Source: Candidatus Sulfurimonas baltica
GTDB taxonomy: Bacteria > Campylobacterota > Campylobacteria > Campylobacterales > Sulfurimonadaceae
Assembly: GCF_015265455.1 (NCBI RefSeq)
Contig: NZ_CP054492.1
Location: 2,170,001 to 2,234,000, forward strand
Direction: 5' to 3'
Length of the DNA stretch: 64,000 nt
Shown: positions 53,853 through 62,209 of the stretch, piece after piece
How the letters are laid out: each line of letters begins with the position of its first letter
Position numbering within the stretch: position 1 is the stretch's first letter
Notes under the pieces: generated by a model
The model's input: only the letters and a program-made list of their open reading frames with translations
The model's database searches: none
Told to the model about the DNA's origin: nothing
Made by a program: the position numbers and the translations under genes

Positions 53853-56228
53853 ATGATTACTACAGTTGAATTAAAACTTAAAAACATAATAGAAGCTCTG
53901 AAGAACTCCTCAGGTCAACAGTTTTTTGAGAATATAGTTCTTAGCTTGGCTTCTACTATTAATGTTGACTATGTTTTCATTGCCCGACTTGATGACAAAA
54001 AAATCAACTCCACTACAATTGCCCTTGCCGCAAAAGGCGAAATTGTCGATAATTTTGTATATGATTTAAAAGATACACCCTGTGCTGATGTCAGTGATAA
54101 CTCTGTTTGCTGCTTTACACAAGGGATAACTAAACTTTACCCAAAAGACCAACTTCTTATCGATATGAATATTGAATCCTATATAGGTACTCCATTGCAA
54201 GACTCCAAAGGTAATGTTATGGGGCTAATAGTAGCTCTGTCAGAGAAAAAAATAGAGAATGAAGATTTTATTAAAACACTCTTTGAAGTTTTCTCAGGGA
54301 GAATAGCCGTAGAGTTGGAGAGAGAAATACTTGAGGCTAGTAACCGTGAGTATAAAGAGCGATTAGAGTTGGCTCTAGAGGGGAGCAGTGACGGACTATG
54401 GGATTGGGACTTAACTACAAATGAGTTATACCTATCTCCTAGATACAAAGAGATGCTTGGATATAAAGATGATGAACTCTCAAATGAGTATTCAACATGG
54501 TATAACAATACCCATCCTGATGACATTGAAGAAATTTTACATAAAGTTGACTCTTATATAGCCCATAAAATAACTGTTTTTGAGCACACTTTTAGAATGA
54601 AACACAAAGACGGCTCATGGGTGTGGATTTTAGGACGGGGGAAAGCTCAGTTTGATAAAGATGACAAAGCCGTTCGTATGGTTGGCTACCATACTGATAT
54701 GACAGAGAGCAAGACAAGAGAGCAAGAAACAATTAAATTAAAAACTCTGCTTGGCAACATAATCGACTCTGTTGAGAATATTATATTTGTAAAAGATGAA
54801 AATTTCATATATATAGAGTGTAATACCGCCTTTGAAAAAAGTGTTGGAAAGTCACACAAAGAAATTTTAGGTAAAAATGATTACGAACTCTTCGACAAAA
54901 AAACTGCTGACTTTTTTAGAACAAAAGACAAAATGGTAATATCTGAGAACAAAACTCTCTCTAACTATGAATGGGTAACTCGCCCAGATGGGACAGAAGT
55001 GTACTATCTTACGGTAAAAACTACACTTCGTAATTCAGAAGGCAAAGTCATTGGTATTGTCGGAAACTCAATAGATGTTACTGAAGAGTATAAAACACAG
55101 CATGAGATATCTAGACTAAAATCTGCACTTGAGAGAAGTCCTGTTTCAATAGTTATGACAGACAAAGATGGAATTATTGAGTATGTCAATCCAAATACCT
55201 CTACTGTCAGCGGTTACTCTAAAGAGGAGCTAATAGGTAAAAATCCAAGGATACTCAAGTCAGGCTATATCAATGATGAAGAGTATAAAAAGGTATGGGA
55301 ACATATCAGTAGCGGGGAGGTATGGACAGGAGATTTTAAAAATATTGCCAAAGATGGTTCTATTTTTTGGGAAGAAACAACCATACTCCCATCCTTTAAT
55401 AAAGACAACGAAGTAGACGGGTATATAGCTTTCAAACTAGAAATTACAGAAAAAGTACATTTAAAACAAGAGCTGAAGAACCAAGAAGAGATTATGATTG
55501 CCCAATCCCGCCATGCTGCGATGGGTGAGATGATAAGCATGATAGCACATCAGTGGAGACAGCCTATAAGTGTGATTGCTATGGGAGCAAATAACATTTT
55601 AGCTGATATAGAGCTAGACATGGTTGATATAAATAATCTTGCAATTGGTGCAAAAGAAATAATAAGACAAACTCAAGAGCTCTCAAATACCATTGATGAT
55701 TTCAGGGGCTTCTTTAGACCGGGAAAAACGCTCGAAGATATTTTGCCAGAAGATGTTTTTAAAGATGCTTTTGGCGTGATTGGGAAATCTTTACAAAATA
55801 ACAATATTGAAATTATTCAAGAATTTCATAATGGCAAAAAGATTACAACTCACTCAAGAGAGCTAATGCAGGTTCTTATAAATATACTCAACAACGCAAA
55901 AGAAGCACTGATTGAAAGTGGTGTTAAAGAGAGAAAAATATTTATATCAATAAATGGTATAAGCAATGGGGTAGAGATTACGATTTGTGATAATGCAGGC
56001 GGGATAAAAGAGGATATAATAAATAAAATATTTGATCCTTACTTTAGCACTAAAAACCAAAATGTTGGCACAGGGCTGGGTCTGTATATGAGTAAAACAA
56101 TTATTGAAAAACATTTAGGCGGGATTTTAAAAGTTTATAACAAACATTACACTCAAGAGTCAGTAGTTGGTGCATGTTTTACTATTGAACTGCCATTTAA
56201 TAAAAATAAAGGAGAAAATCATGAATGA
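53853..56228 (+). CDS. Cytosolic sensor histidine kinase with GAF and three PAS domains
   Basis: This 791-residue paralogue of the preceding kinase has no transmembrane helix. A GAF domain at about 10-155 (VDYVFIARLDDKK, YIGTPLQDSKGNVMGLIVALSE) replaces the Cache sensor. Three PAS domains follow, similar in order to those of the neighbour, then H-box [19 protein letters not shown] (His566) and ATPase boxes [23 protein letters not shown] and [19 protein letters not shown]. The strong AAGGAGGG site is unusually good for this window. The stop overlaps the receiver gene by eight bases. The pair arose by duplication, with different inputs feeding one output. Confidence 0.92.
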   Translation: MITTVELKLKNIIEALKNSSGQQFFENIVLSLASTINVDYVFIARLDDKKINSTTIALAAKGEIVDNFVYDLKDTPCADVSDNSVCCFTQGITKLYPKDQLLIDMNIESYIGTPLQDSKGNVMGLIVALSEKKIENEDFIKTLFEVFSGRIAVELEREILEASNREYKERLELALEGSSDGLWDWDLTTNELYLSPRYKEMLGYKDDELSNEYSTWYNNTHPDDIEEILHKVDSYIAHKITVFEHTFRMKHKDGSWVWILGRGKAQFDKDDKAVRMVGYHTDMTESKTREQETIKLKTLLGNIIDSVENIIFVKDENFIYIECNTAFEKSVGKSHKEILGKNDYELFDKKTADFFRTKDKMVISENKTLSNYEWVTRPDGTEVYYLTVKTTLRNSEGKVIGIVGNSIDVTEEYKTQHEISRLKSALERSPVSIVMTDKDGIIEYVNPNTSTVSGYSKEELIGKNPRILKSGYINDEEYKKVWEHISSGEVWTGDFKNIAKDGSIFWEETTILPSFNKDNEVDGYIAFKLEITEKVHLKQELKNQEEIMIAQSRHAAMGEMISMIAHQWRQPISVIAMGANNILADIELDMVDINNLAIGAKEIIRQTQELSNTIDDFRGFFRPGKTLEDILPEDVFKDAFGVIGKSLQNNNIEIIQEFHNGKKITTHSRELMQVLINILNNAKEALIESGVKERKIFISINGISNGVEITICDNAGGIKEDIINKIFDPYFSTKNQNVGTGLGLYMSKTIIEKHLGGILKVYNKHYTQESVVGACFTIELPFNKNKGENHE

Positions 56229-56613
56229 TATTAAAGAATTAAGAGAACATGTAAAAGATTTAAAAGTGCTGTTTGTTGATGATGAAGAGATGGTCAGAGA
56301 TGGCACCGGCATTTTTCTTCGTAAATTTTTTGATAATGTAATTATCTGTTGTGATGGTGAGGATGGGCTTAAAACATTTAAAGAATCTCAAGACTTCGAT
56401 ATAGTCATAACAGATGTCGTAATGCCAAAGATGGATGGAATCACTATGATTAAAAATATAAAAAAGATTAATCCTGACATTTTCACTATATTTATAACCG
56501 CTTCAAGAGAGTTGGAAGATGCGCAGGACAGACTCAGCAATATAACAATTAAAAAACCGATTTCATTTGATGACATAATAATGATTATGCAGACAGTAGG
56601 TACACTTAAGTGA
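56221..56613 (+). CDS. Single-domain response regulator
   Basis: The 130-residue receiver starts at ATG 56221 (GGAGAAAATC upstream); the frame is open 18 codons further but inside the kinase gene. It has VLFVDDEEMVRDGTG, phosphoacceptor in FDIVITDVVMPKMDG (Asp65), the threonine in FTIFITASRE and the lysine in ITIKKPISFDD. No output domain is present. Position directly after two kinases suggests it is their shared partner. Its stop overlaps the start of the next gene by four bases (ATGA type), so all four genes form one operon. Confidence 0.9.
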   Translation: MNDIKELREHVKDLKVLFVDDEEMVRDGTGIFLRKFFDNVIICCDGEDGLKTFKESQDFDIVITDVVMPKMDGITMIKNIKKINPDIFTIFITASRELEDAQDRLSNITIKKPISFDDIIMIMQTVGTLK

Positions 56614-58115
56614 TAAGTTTAAAAAACCTCAAAGAGTTGAGTGAAAATTTTTCTGTCCTTTATGTCGAGGACGATATTGCAATTCAGACGACAATGAGAA
56701 GATATCTTAAAAAATTCTTCTCTACTCTTGTTGTTGCCTGCGACGGAGAGGAGGGGTTAAACTTTTATAAAAAAGAGAACTTCGACATAGTTATAACTGA
56801 TTTATCGATGCCAAAAATGAATGGTGCAGATATGATAAAGAGTATAAAAGAGATAAATGAAAATCAATCAGTTTTAATTACAACCGCATATAGTGAGTCA
56901 CAACATTTATATAGTGCTTTTAAAATGGGAGTAGACGGGTATATTATCAAACCATTTGATATGGAGCAGTTAAATCAAGAACTTTATAAAATAGTTAATA
57001 AACTTAAAAAATTTCAAGAGAATGAGATTTACAAAAAACAGCTAAAAGAGATGGTAGAGCAAAAAACATCAGAGCTTAACGCTACCATTAAATACCAACA
57101 CTACAATTATGAAAAAACACTTTTATCTATGGTGGAGATGATAGAGGAGAGAGACACCTACACCGCCGGACACAGCAAAAGAGTTGCCGAATATTGTAAA
57201 ATAATAGCAAAACAAATGGGCTATGACGATGCTGATTGTACAAAAATATATCAAGCAGGGATACTCCACGATATTGGAAAAGTTGCAACTCCGGATTCTG
57301 TACTTTTAAACCCCAAGACTCTAAGCGGCATAGAGTATAAACTTATCCAAGAACATGTAGAGGTTAGCTATAAACTTTTGAGTCATATACCAATGTTTAC
57401 GTATCTTGCAGATATAGTTAAATCACATCATGAAAGGTATGACGGAAAAGGGTATCCCCGCGGGTTGTCAAAAGATGAGATAGCGCCGCTCTCTAGAATA
57501 ATGATTGTAGCCGATGCTTTTGATGCCATGACAACCAACAGAATATACAAAGCAAGAAAAAGTGTTAATGAGGCCTTGAAGGAACTAGCACAATTAAGCT
57601 CTAAACAATTTCATCCCGAAGTTGTTGAGAGCGCTCTTATAGCACTTAAAAACATCTCTATAGACTCCAATATAAGCCAGATACCTAGAACTAAACTAGA
57701 GAGGGAGAGGTTCTCGTATTTTTACAAAGACACCCTTAGTGATGTTTACAATCAAAACTATCTGGATATCTCCTTAATGAAAAATAAGATTAGCAAAGAG
57801 TTTAGGCACCTATATATATTTAATCTTGAAAACTTTTCTCAATATAACAAAAAATATAGCTGGCAAGAGGGTGACAAACTGCTACGCAATTTTGCAAACT
57901 GCTTAGACAACTACTTTGCATACTCTGATGTTTTTAGAATTTTTGGTGATGATTTTGTAGTTATGAGTGCCAAAGAAGATGATGTAGATAAACTGCTTCC
58001 GCTTCTCGACGAACTTGTAAGAGAGACGGAGATTGAGTACACGCTAAAAGGGGTAGATTTAACTAAACTCAGTATAAATAATATTTCTGAAATAGAAAAT
58101 ATCTACAATATTTAG
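56610..58115 (+). CDS. Response regulator with HD-GYP domain and degenerate GGDEF domain
   Basis: The 501-residue protein has an N-terminal receiver with FDIVITDLSMPKMNG (Asp64), a coiled-coil linker at about 130-175, an HD-GYP phosphodiesterase domain at about 175-350 and a C-terminal GGDEF-like domain at about 365-490. The HD-GYP motifs are complete: GHSKRVAEYCKII, GILHDIGKVATPDS, KSHHERYDGKGYPRGL and ADAFDAMTTNRIYK. In the last domain the GGDEF signature reads FGDDF (residues 445-449) and the D-x-L-T start is DTLSDVYN, so cyclase activity is doubtful. It should lower c-di-GMP on phosphorylation by the kinases next door. Confidence 0.93.
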   Translation: MISLKNLKELSENFSVLYVEDDIAIQTTMRRYLKKFFSTLVVACDGEEGLNFYKKENFDIVITDLSMPKMNGADMIKSIKEINENQSVLITTAYSESQHLYSAFKMGVDGYIIKPFDMEQLNQELYKIVNKLKKFQENEIYKKQLKEMVEQKTSELNATIKYQHYNYEKTLLSMVEMIEERDTYTAGHSKRVAEYCKIIAKQMGYDDADCTKIYQAGILHDIGKVATPDSVLLNPKTLSGIEYKLIQEHVEVSYKLLSHIPMFTYLADIVKSHHERYDGKGYPRGLSKDEIAPLSRIMIVADAFDAMTTNRIYKARKSVNEALKELAQLSSKQFHPEVVESALIALKNISIDSNISQIPRTKLERERFSYFYKDTLSDVYNQNYLDISLMKNKISKEFRHLYIFNLENFSQYNKKYSWQEGDKLLRNFANCLDNYFAYSDVFRIFGDDFVVMSAKEDDVDKLLPLLDELVRETEIEYTLKGVDLTKLSINNISEIENIYNI

Positions 58116-58216
58116 CTTAAACTCAAAATCTCAAATCCGCTATATATTAAATAAGCCGAGAGGCTTAAACCTAAAATTATCAATAGTATCTTTTTTATTT
58201 TTTCAATTTTATTCAT
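58112..58216 (-). CDS. Small membrane protein candidate (34 residues)
   Basis: A short frame reads MNKIEKIKKILLIILGLSLS and then ends in AYLIYSGFEILSLS: a basic start followed by one hydrophobic helix. A minus-strand TAAAAT at 58228-58223 ends six bases before the ATG, matching the leaderless pattern seen for other genes in this window. There is no ribosome site. Its stop overlaps the stop of the convergent HD-GYP gene by three bases. It fills the otherwise empty 188-base gap before ispG. No homologue is recalled, so the call depends on its neat fit and on hydrophobicity. Confidence 0.42.
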   Translation of the reverse strand: MNKIEKIKKILLIILGLSLSAYLIYSGFEILSLS

Positions 58217-58290
58217 GGTGAAATTTTATCACATTTTATATCTAATTTTGCATCTTCAATTACTAAAGCACCCTTTTATACCAAAAAAGA

Positions 58291-58296
58291 TAAAAT
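58291..58296 (+). promoter_or_regulatory. -10-like hexamer TAAAAT, six bases before the ispG ATG
   Basis: TAAAAT is one base from consensus and ends six bases upstream of ATG 58303, so transcription would begin at the start codon. It is divergent from the similar element at 58228-58223 for the small ORF. Confidence 0.45.
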
Positions 58297-58302
58297 CTAT
58301 TT

Positions 58303-59367
58303 ATGATAAAAAGAGTCCAAACTAAACAAATTTTTGTAGGTAATGTTGCAGTTGGCGGTGATGCTCCAATAAGCACACAATCTATGACATATTCAAAAAC
58401 CTCTGATGTTACAGCAACGGTTGAGCAGATAAGAAGGCTCCATTTTGCAGGTTGTGACATAGTTAGAGTAGCTGTTCCTGACATGGAAGATGCTCTTGCC
58501 CTTAAAAGCATAAAAGAGCAGATATCTCTACCTCTTGTTGCAGATATTCACTTCAATTATAAACTGGCCTTAATTGCTGCAGAAGTAGTTGACTGCATAC
58601 GAATCAATCCTGGAAATATTGGTTCACGTGAGCGTGTAAAAGAGGTTGTAAAAGCTTGTCAAGCACGAAATATCCCAATAAGAATCGGTGTAAATGCAGG
58701 AAGCTTAGAAAAAGAGTTTTTAAACAAGTATGGACAAAGTGCTGAGGGGATGGTCGCGTCTGCCGAGTACAATATAAAATATCTCGAGGATTTAGGTTTT
58801 AGTGACATCAAAATATCATTAAAAGCCAGCGATGTTGGGAGAACTGTAGATGCCTACAGAATGTTACGCCCAAAGAACAACTACCCGTTTCATTTAGGCG
58901 TTACAGAAGCGGGAACTCTTTTTCATGCAACTGTTAAAAGCTCAATAGGTCTTGGTGCGCTACTTCTTGATGGAATCGGCGACACTATGAGAGTCTCAAT
59001 AACAGGCGAGTTAGAAGAGGAGATAAATGTTGCACGAGCTATTTTAAAAGATAGCGGCGCAGTAAAAGACGGGCTAAATATTATCTCTTGCCCTACATGT
59101 GGAAGAATTGAAGCCGACCTGGTTACGGCTGTTGGCGAGATAGAGAAAAGAACTGCACATATAAAAGCTCCTCTGAATGTTTCAGTTATGGGATGTGTTG
59201 TAAATGCCATTGGTGAAGCGGCTCATGCAGATGTAGCAATCGCTTATGGCAAAGGAAAAGGTCTAATAATGGTAAAAGGTGAAGTTGTGGCTAATTTAAA
59301 CGAGAGTGAGCTTGTAGACAGATTTATAGAAGAAGTTGAAAACGCAGCGAGGAATCAGAATGATTAA
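58303..59367 (+). CDS. ispG: 4-hydroxy-3-methylbut-2-en-1-yl diphosphate synthase
   Basis: IspG (GcpE) performs the penultimate step of the non-mevalonate isoprenoid pathway with a [4Fe-4S] cluster. The 354-residue protein begins with [20 protein letters not shown] and has [45 protein letters not shown] and cluster ligands in [11 protein letters not shown] and [19 protein letters not shown] at 58291-58296 ends six bases before the ATG and there is no ribosome site, so it is a leaderless candidate. dnaB follows after a 76-base gap with a hairpin repeat. Confidence 0.97.
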   Translation: MIKRVQTKQIFVGNVAVGGDAPISTQSMTYSKTSDVTATVEQIRRLHFAGCDIVRVAVPDMEDALALKSIKEQISLPLVADIHFNYKLALIAAEVVDCIRINPGNIGSRERVKEVVKACQARNIPIRIGVNAGSLEKEFLNKYGQSAEGMVASAEYNIKYLEDLGFSDIKISLKASDVGRTVDAYRMLRPKNNYPFHLGVTEAGTLFHATVKSSIGLGALLLDGIGDTMRVSITGELEEEINVARAILKDSGAVKDGLNIISCPTCGRIEADLVTAVGEIEKRTAHIKAPLNVSVMGCVVNAIGEAAHADVAIAYGKGKGLIMVKGEVVANLNESELVDRFIEEVENAARNQND

Positions 59368-59383
59368 TTTCTCACCGACAGGT

Positions 59384-59428
59384 GTAGCTTCAGTGACTGA
59401 AGATAGTCTGGACTTGTTCAGACTATCT
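59384..59428 (+). repeat. Dispersed hairpin repeat in the leader of dnaB
   Basis: It begins GTAGCTTCAGTGA, as at 49861, then a perfect ten-base-pair stem AGATAGTCTG (59401-59410) and CAGACTATCT (59419-59428) around GACTTGTT. The AAAAGG ribosome site of dnaB lies four bases after it. The stem bases differ entirely from those at 49880-49905 while the loop GACTTGTT is the same. Confidence 0.75.
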
Positions 59429-59443
59429 GAGAAAAGGTAATAG

Positions 59444-60895
59444 ATGCAAGATAATTTATATAACCTGGCTTTTGAACGCTCAATACTTAGTTCAATTGTT
59501 TTTGAACCTCAGCAGTTTGATGAACTAAGCGTTGCTCTTAGAGAGGATGATTTCTACCTTCCTGCTCATCAGGACATATTTAAAGTAATGGTTAAACTCC
59601 TTCAAAAAGATCACCCTATTGATGAAGAGTTTATTAAAAAAGAGCTTATTAAAATCAAGAAATTTGACGAGCAGGTTATGCTTGAGATTTTATCAGCAAA
59701 TCCTATCTCAAATACAAAAGCGTATGTAGAGGAGATAAAAGACAAATCTCTCAAACGACACCTTCTAACTCTAACTACAGAGATAAAAAGAGTTACAGTT
59801 GAAGAGGAACTCTCAAGTGCAGAAGTTATTGATATTGTCGAGAAAAAGCTCTACGAGATAACGCAAGACAACCAAACCAGCGACTTTAAAGACTCTCCAA
59901 AGATGACCTTTGACACAATGGCATATATCAAAGAGATGAAAGAGCGTGGAAACAATATTTTAGTTGGTGTCGACACAGGCTACCATGAACTAAACAAAAT
60001 GACTACCGGTTTTGGTAAGGGAGACTTAGTAATCATAGCGGCCCGTCCTGCTATGGGAAAAACCTCTTTTATTTTAAACACCGTAAACAGCCTTATTATG
60101 CAAGGCAAAGGTGTTGCTTTTTTCTCTTTAGAGATGCCGGCTGAACAACTTATGCTTAGACTTCTATCTATACAAACCTCTATTCCTCTGCAAAAATTAC
60201 GCGTTGGAGATATGAATGATGACCAGTGGAGTTCTCTAAATGGAGCGATAGAGAGGATGAATGATGCAAAGCTATATGTTGATGACCACGGAAGTATCAA
60301 CATTAATCAGCTTCGCTCAAAACTTAGAAAACTAAAAAACAAACACCCTGAAATAGAGATTGCAGTAATTGACTACCTCCAAATTATGAGTGGCGTTGGA
60401 ACACAAGACAGACATCTTCAAGTATCAGAGATGTCTCGTGGGTTAAAGATGCTCGCCCGTGAGCTTAATATGCCCATAGTAGCACTCTCTCAGCTAAACC
60501 GTGGACTAGAGTCAAGAAATGACAAACGACCTATGTTAAGCGATATTCGTGAGTCTGGTTCTATTGAGCAGGATGCAGATATTATCTTGTTTGTTTACCG
60601 TGATGATGTTTACCTATACAAAGAGGAAAAAGAGCGCGAAAAAGCTGCAAAAGCTGATGGTAAAGAGTTTATCTCAGAGTATGTAGAAAAAGAGGAAGAG
60701 GATGCTGAGATAATCATCGGAAAGCAGAGAAATGGTCCAACGGGTCATGTCAAACTTGTTTTTCAGAAGAAACTCACCCGCTTTGTTGATGCGCAACCTT
60801 TTGCAAAAGGTGTTGAGACAGTCTACGAGAACGTAGATACTCGCTCCGCTAATATTAATGTTTCTAACGATATGGTTTCGATGCCAGCGCTTTGA
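59444..60895 (+). CDS. dnaB: Replicative DNA helicase DnaB
   Basis: DnaB is the hexameric fork helicase. The 483-residue protein has the N-terminal collar domain (NLAFERSILSSIVFEPQQFDEL), linker helix, and RecA-like domain with Walker A VIIAARPAMGKTSFILNTVN, FFSLEMPAEQLMLRLL, AVIDYLQIMSG (Walker B), LSQLNRGLESRNDKRP and SGSIEQDADIILFVYRDDVY. No intein interrupts the P-loop or other conserved sites. Its leader carries a hairpin repeat just before the ribosome site. comEC follows 30 bases downstream. Confidence 0.97.
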   Translation: MQDNLYNLAFERSILSSIVFEPQQFDELSVALREDDFYLPAHQDIFKVMVKLLQKDHPIDEEFIKKELIKIKKFDEQVMLEILSANPISNTKAYVEEIKDKSLKRHLLTLTTEIKRVTVEEELSSAEVIDIVEKKLYEITQDNQTSDFKDSPKMTFDTMAYIKEMKERGNNILVGVDTGYHELNKMTTGFGKGDLVIIAARPAMGKTSFILNTVNSLIMQGKGVAFFSLEMPAEQLMLRLLSIQTSIPLQKLRVGDMNDDQWSSLNGAIERMNDAKLYVDDHGSININQLRSKLRKLKNKHPEIEIAVIDYLQIMSGVGTQDRHLQVSEMSRGLKMLARELNMPIVALSQLNRGLESRNDKRPMLSDIRESGSIEQDADIILFVYRDDVYLYKEEKEREKAAKADGKEFISEYVEKEEEDAEIIIGKQRNGPTGHVKLVFQKKLTRFVDAQPFAKGVETVYENVDTRSANINVSNDMVSMPAL

Positions 60896-60925
60896 GTGAA
60901 AAATTCTTAAATGCAAAATTATTAA

Positions 60926-62209
60926 ATGACGAAGAGAGTCTCACTTTTTAACACAAAAAGAGAGTTTCTTCTATTTTTACTTACATGTACATTTATCCTC
61001 TTCTACTCACTTCTTATAGAGTACCAAAACTATAAACAACTAAACCGTTTTGATTCGCAAATAGTCTCTGCGACAGTTCTTAAGCAGTATGAAAAAATAA
61101 AAGATAGTAAAACATTTCAAGTGCTAAAACTAAAAAGCGAAGAGGGTTTTACTTTTTACAGCAGTGCTAAAAAATCATTTGAACATGTAGAAGGCAAAAA
61201 GTTAAAACTTGTAATCTTCGCAGGTGAGATAAGTTTTTATGAGTATCTGACAAGCTTTTATGCCCACTCAAAAGTAAAATATATCGATGTTACACCTACA
61301 CTAAAGGATAAACTAAACACATACATCTCTTCTGTGCACCATACAGGGAATTCTTTTGGCGAAGATAAAAATATTGCAAATATTTATCAAGCTCTATACA
61401 CCGCTACTCCTTTAAATAAAGAGCTGCAAAGCACATTTTCCACTCTTGGAGTCTCACATCTTTTGGCAATAAGCGGATTTCACCTTGGTGTTCTTAGTGC
61501 CCTGCTCTTCTTTTTGATAAAACCTGTTTACAGCTATTTTCAAAATAAATATTTTCCTTATAGAAACTCAAAATTTGATATATTTTTTATTGTAGCCTTA
61601 ATGCTTCTTGCTTATCTGCTCTTTTTAGACTCTCCACCATCACTGCTTCGTGCTTTTGCTATGCTTGTTATCGGGTTTGTACTTTACGACAGAGGGATTA
61701 AGATAGTCTCAATGCAAACTCTTCTTTTAACAGTTATACTTCTACTCTCTTTTTTTCCCAAACTAGTTTTTGCTCTTGGTTTTTGGCTATCGGTTAGTGG
61801 AGTTTTTTACATATTTTTATTTCTTATACACTTTAAAGATTTAAATAAAATATGGCAATTCATATTAGTTCCATTTTGGGTTTACTTATTAATGGTTCCA
61901 TTTTCATTAACAATTTTTGGAAATTTCAGCATCTACCATCCACTCTCAATTGTCTGGACAACGCTTTTTACTCTGTTTTACCCGCTAAGTATATTTCTAC
62001 ATGTAGTAGGTTATGGAGATTTGTTTGATAATTTACTGCAGAGTTTAATATTTTTAGGTCAAGAGGGGCTACATGTAGAGTTAAGCTATAAACTTCTCGC
62101 TCTACATGTAACGTTTTCGATTATTAGCGTTTATAGGAAAAGCTTTCTCTGGCTACTGCTCGTTTTTAGTCTCTTTGTTTTTATATATGCGGTTTATCAT
62201 ATAACATAG
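60926..62209 (+). CDS. comEC: ComEC/Rec2-type DNA uptake channel, short form
   Basis: ComEC forms the inner-membrane channel for single-stranded DNA in natural transformation. The 427-residue protein has an N-terminal helix pair, an OB-like soluble region to about residue 150, and the Competence domain with LLAISGFHLGVLSALLFFL, SPPSLLRAFAML and many transmembrane helices. It lacks the C-terminal metallo-beta-lactamase domain of long ComEC forms, as is usual in this phylum. Three CTACATGTA-type palindromes occur within 115 bases at its 3' end. It follows dnaB closely and overlaps the convergent yihY-like gene by 57 bases. Confidence 0.9.
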   Translation: MTKRVSLFNTKREFLLFLLTCTFILFYSLLIEYQNYKQLNRFDSQIVSATVLKQYEKIKDSKTFQVLKLKSEEGFTFYSSAKKSFEHVEGKKLKLVIFAGEISFYEYLTSFYAHSKVKYIDVTPTLKDKLNTYISSVHHTGNSFGEDKNIANIYQALYTATPLNKELQSTFSTLGVSHLLAISGFHLGVLSALLFFLIKPVYSYFQNKYFPYRNSKFDIFFIVALMLLAYLLFLDSPPSLLRAFAMLVIGFVLYDRGIKIVSMQTLLLTVILLLSFFPKLVFALGFWLSVSGVFYIFLFLIHFKDLNKIWQFILVPFWVYLLMVPFSLTIFGNFSIYHPLSIVWTTLFTLFYPLSIFLHVVGYGDLFDNLLQSLIFLGQEGLHVELSYKLLALHVTFSIISVYRKSFLWLLLVFSLFVFIYAVYHIT

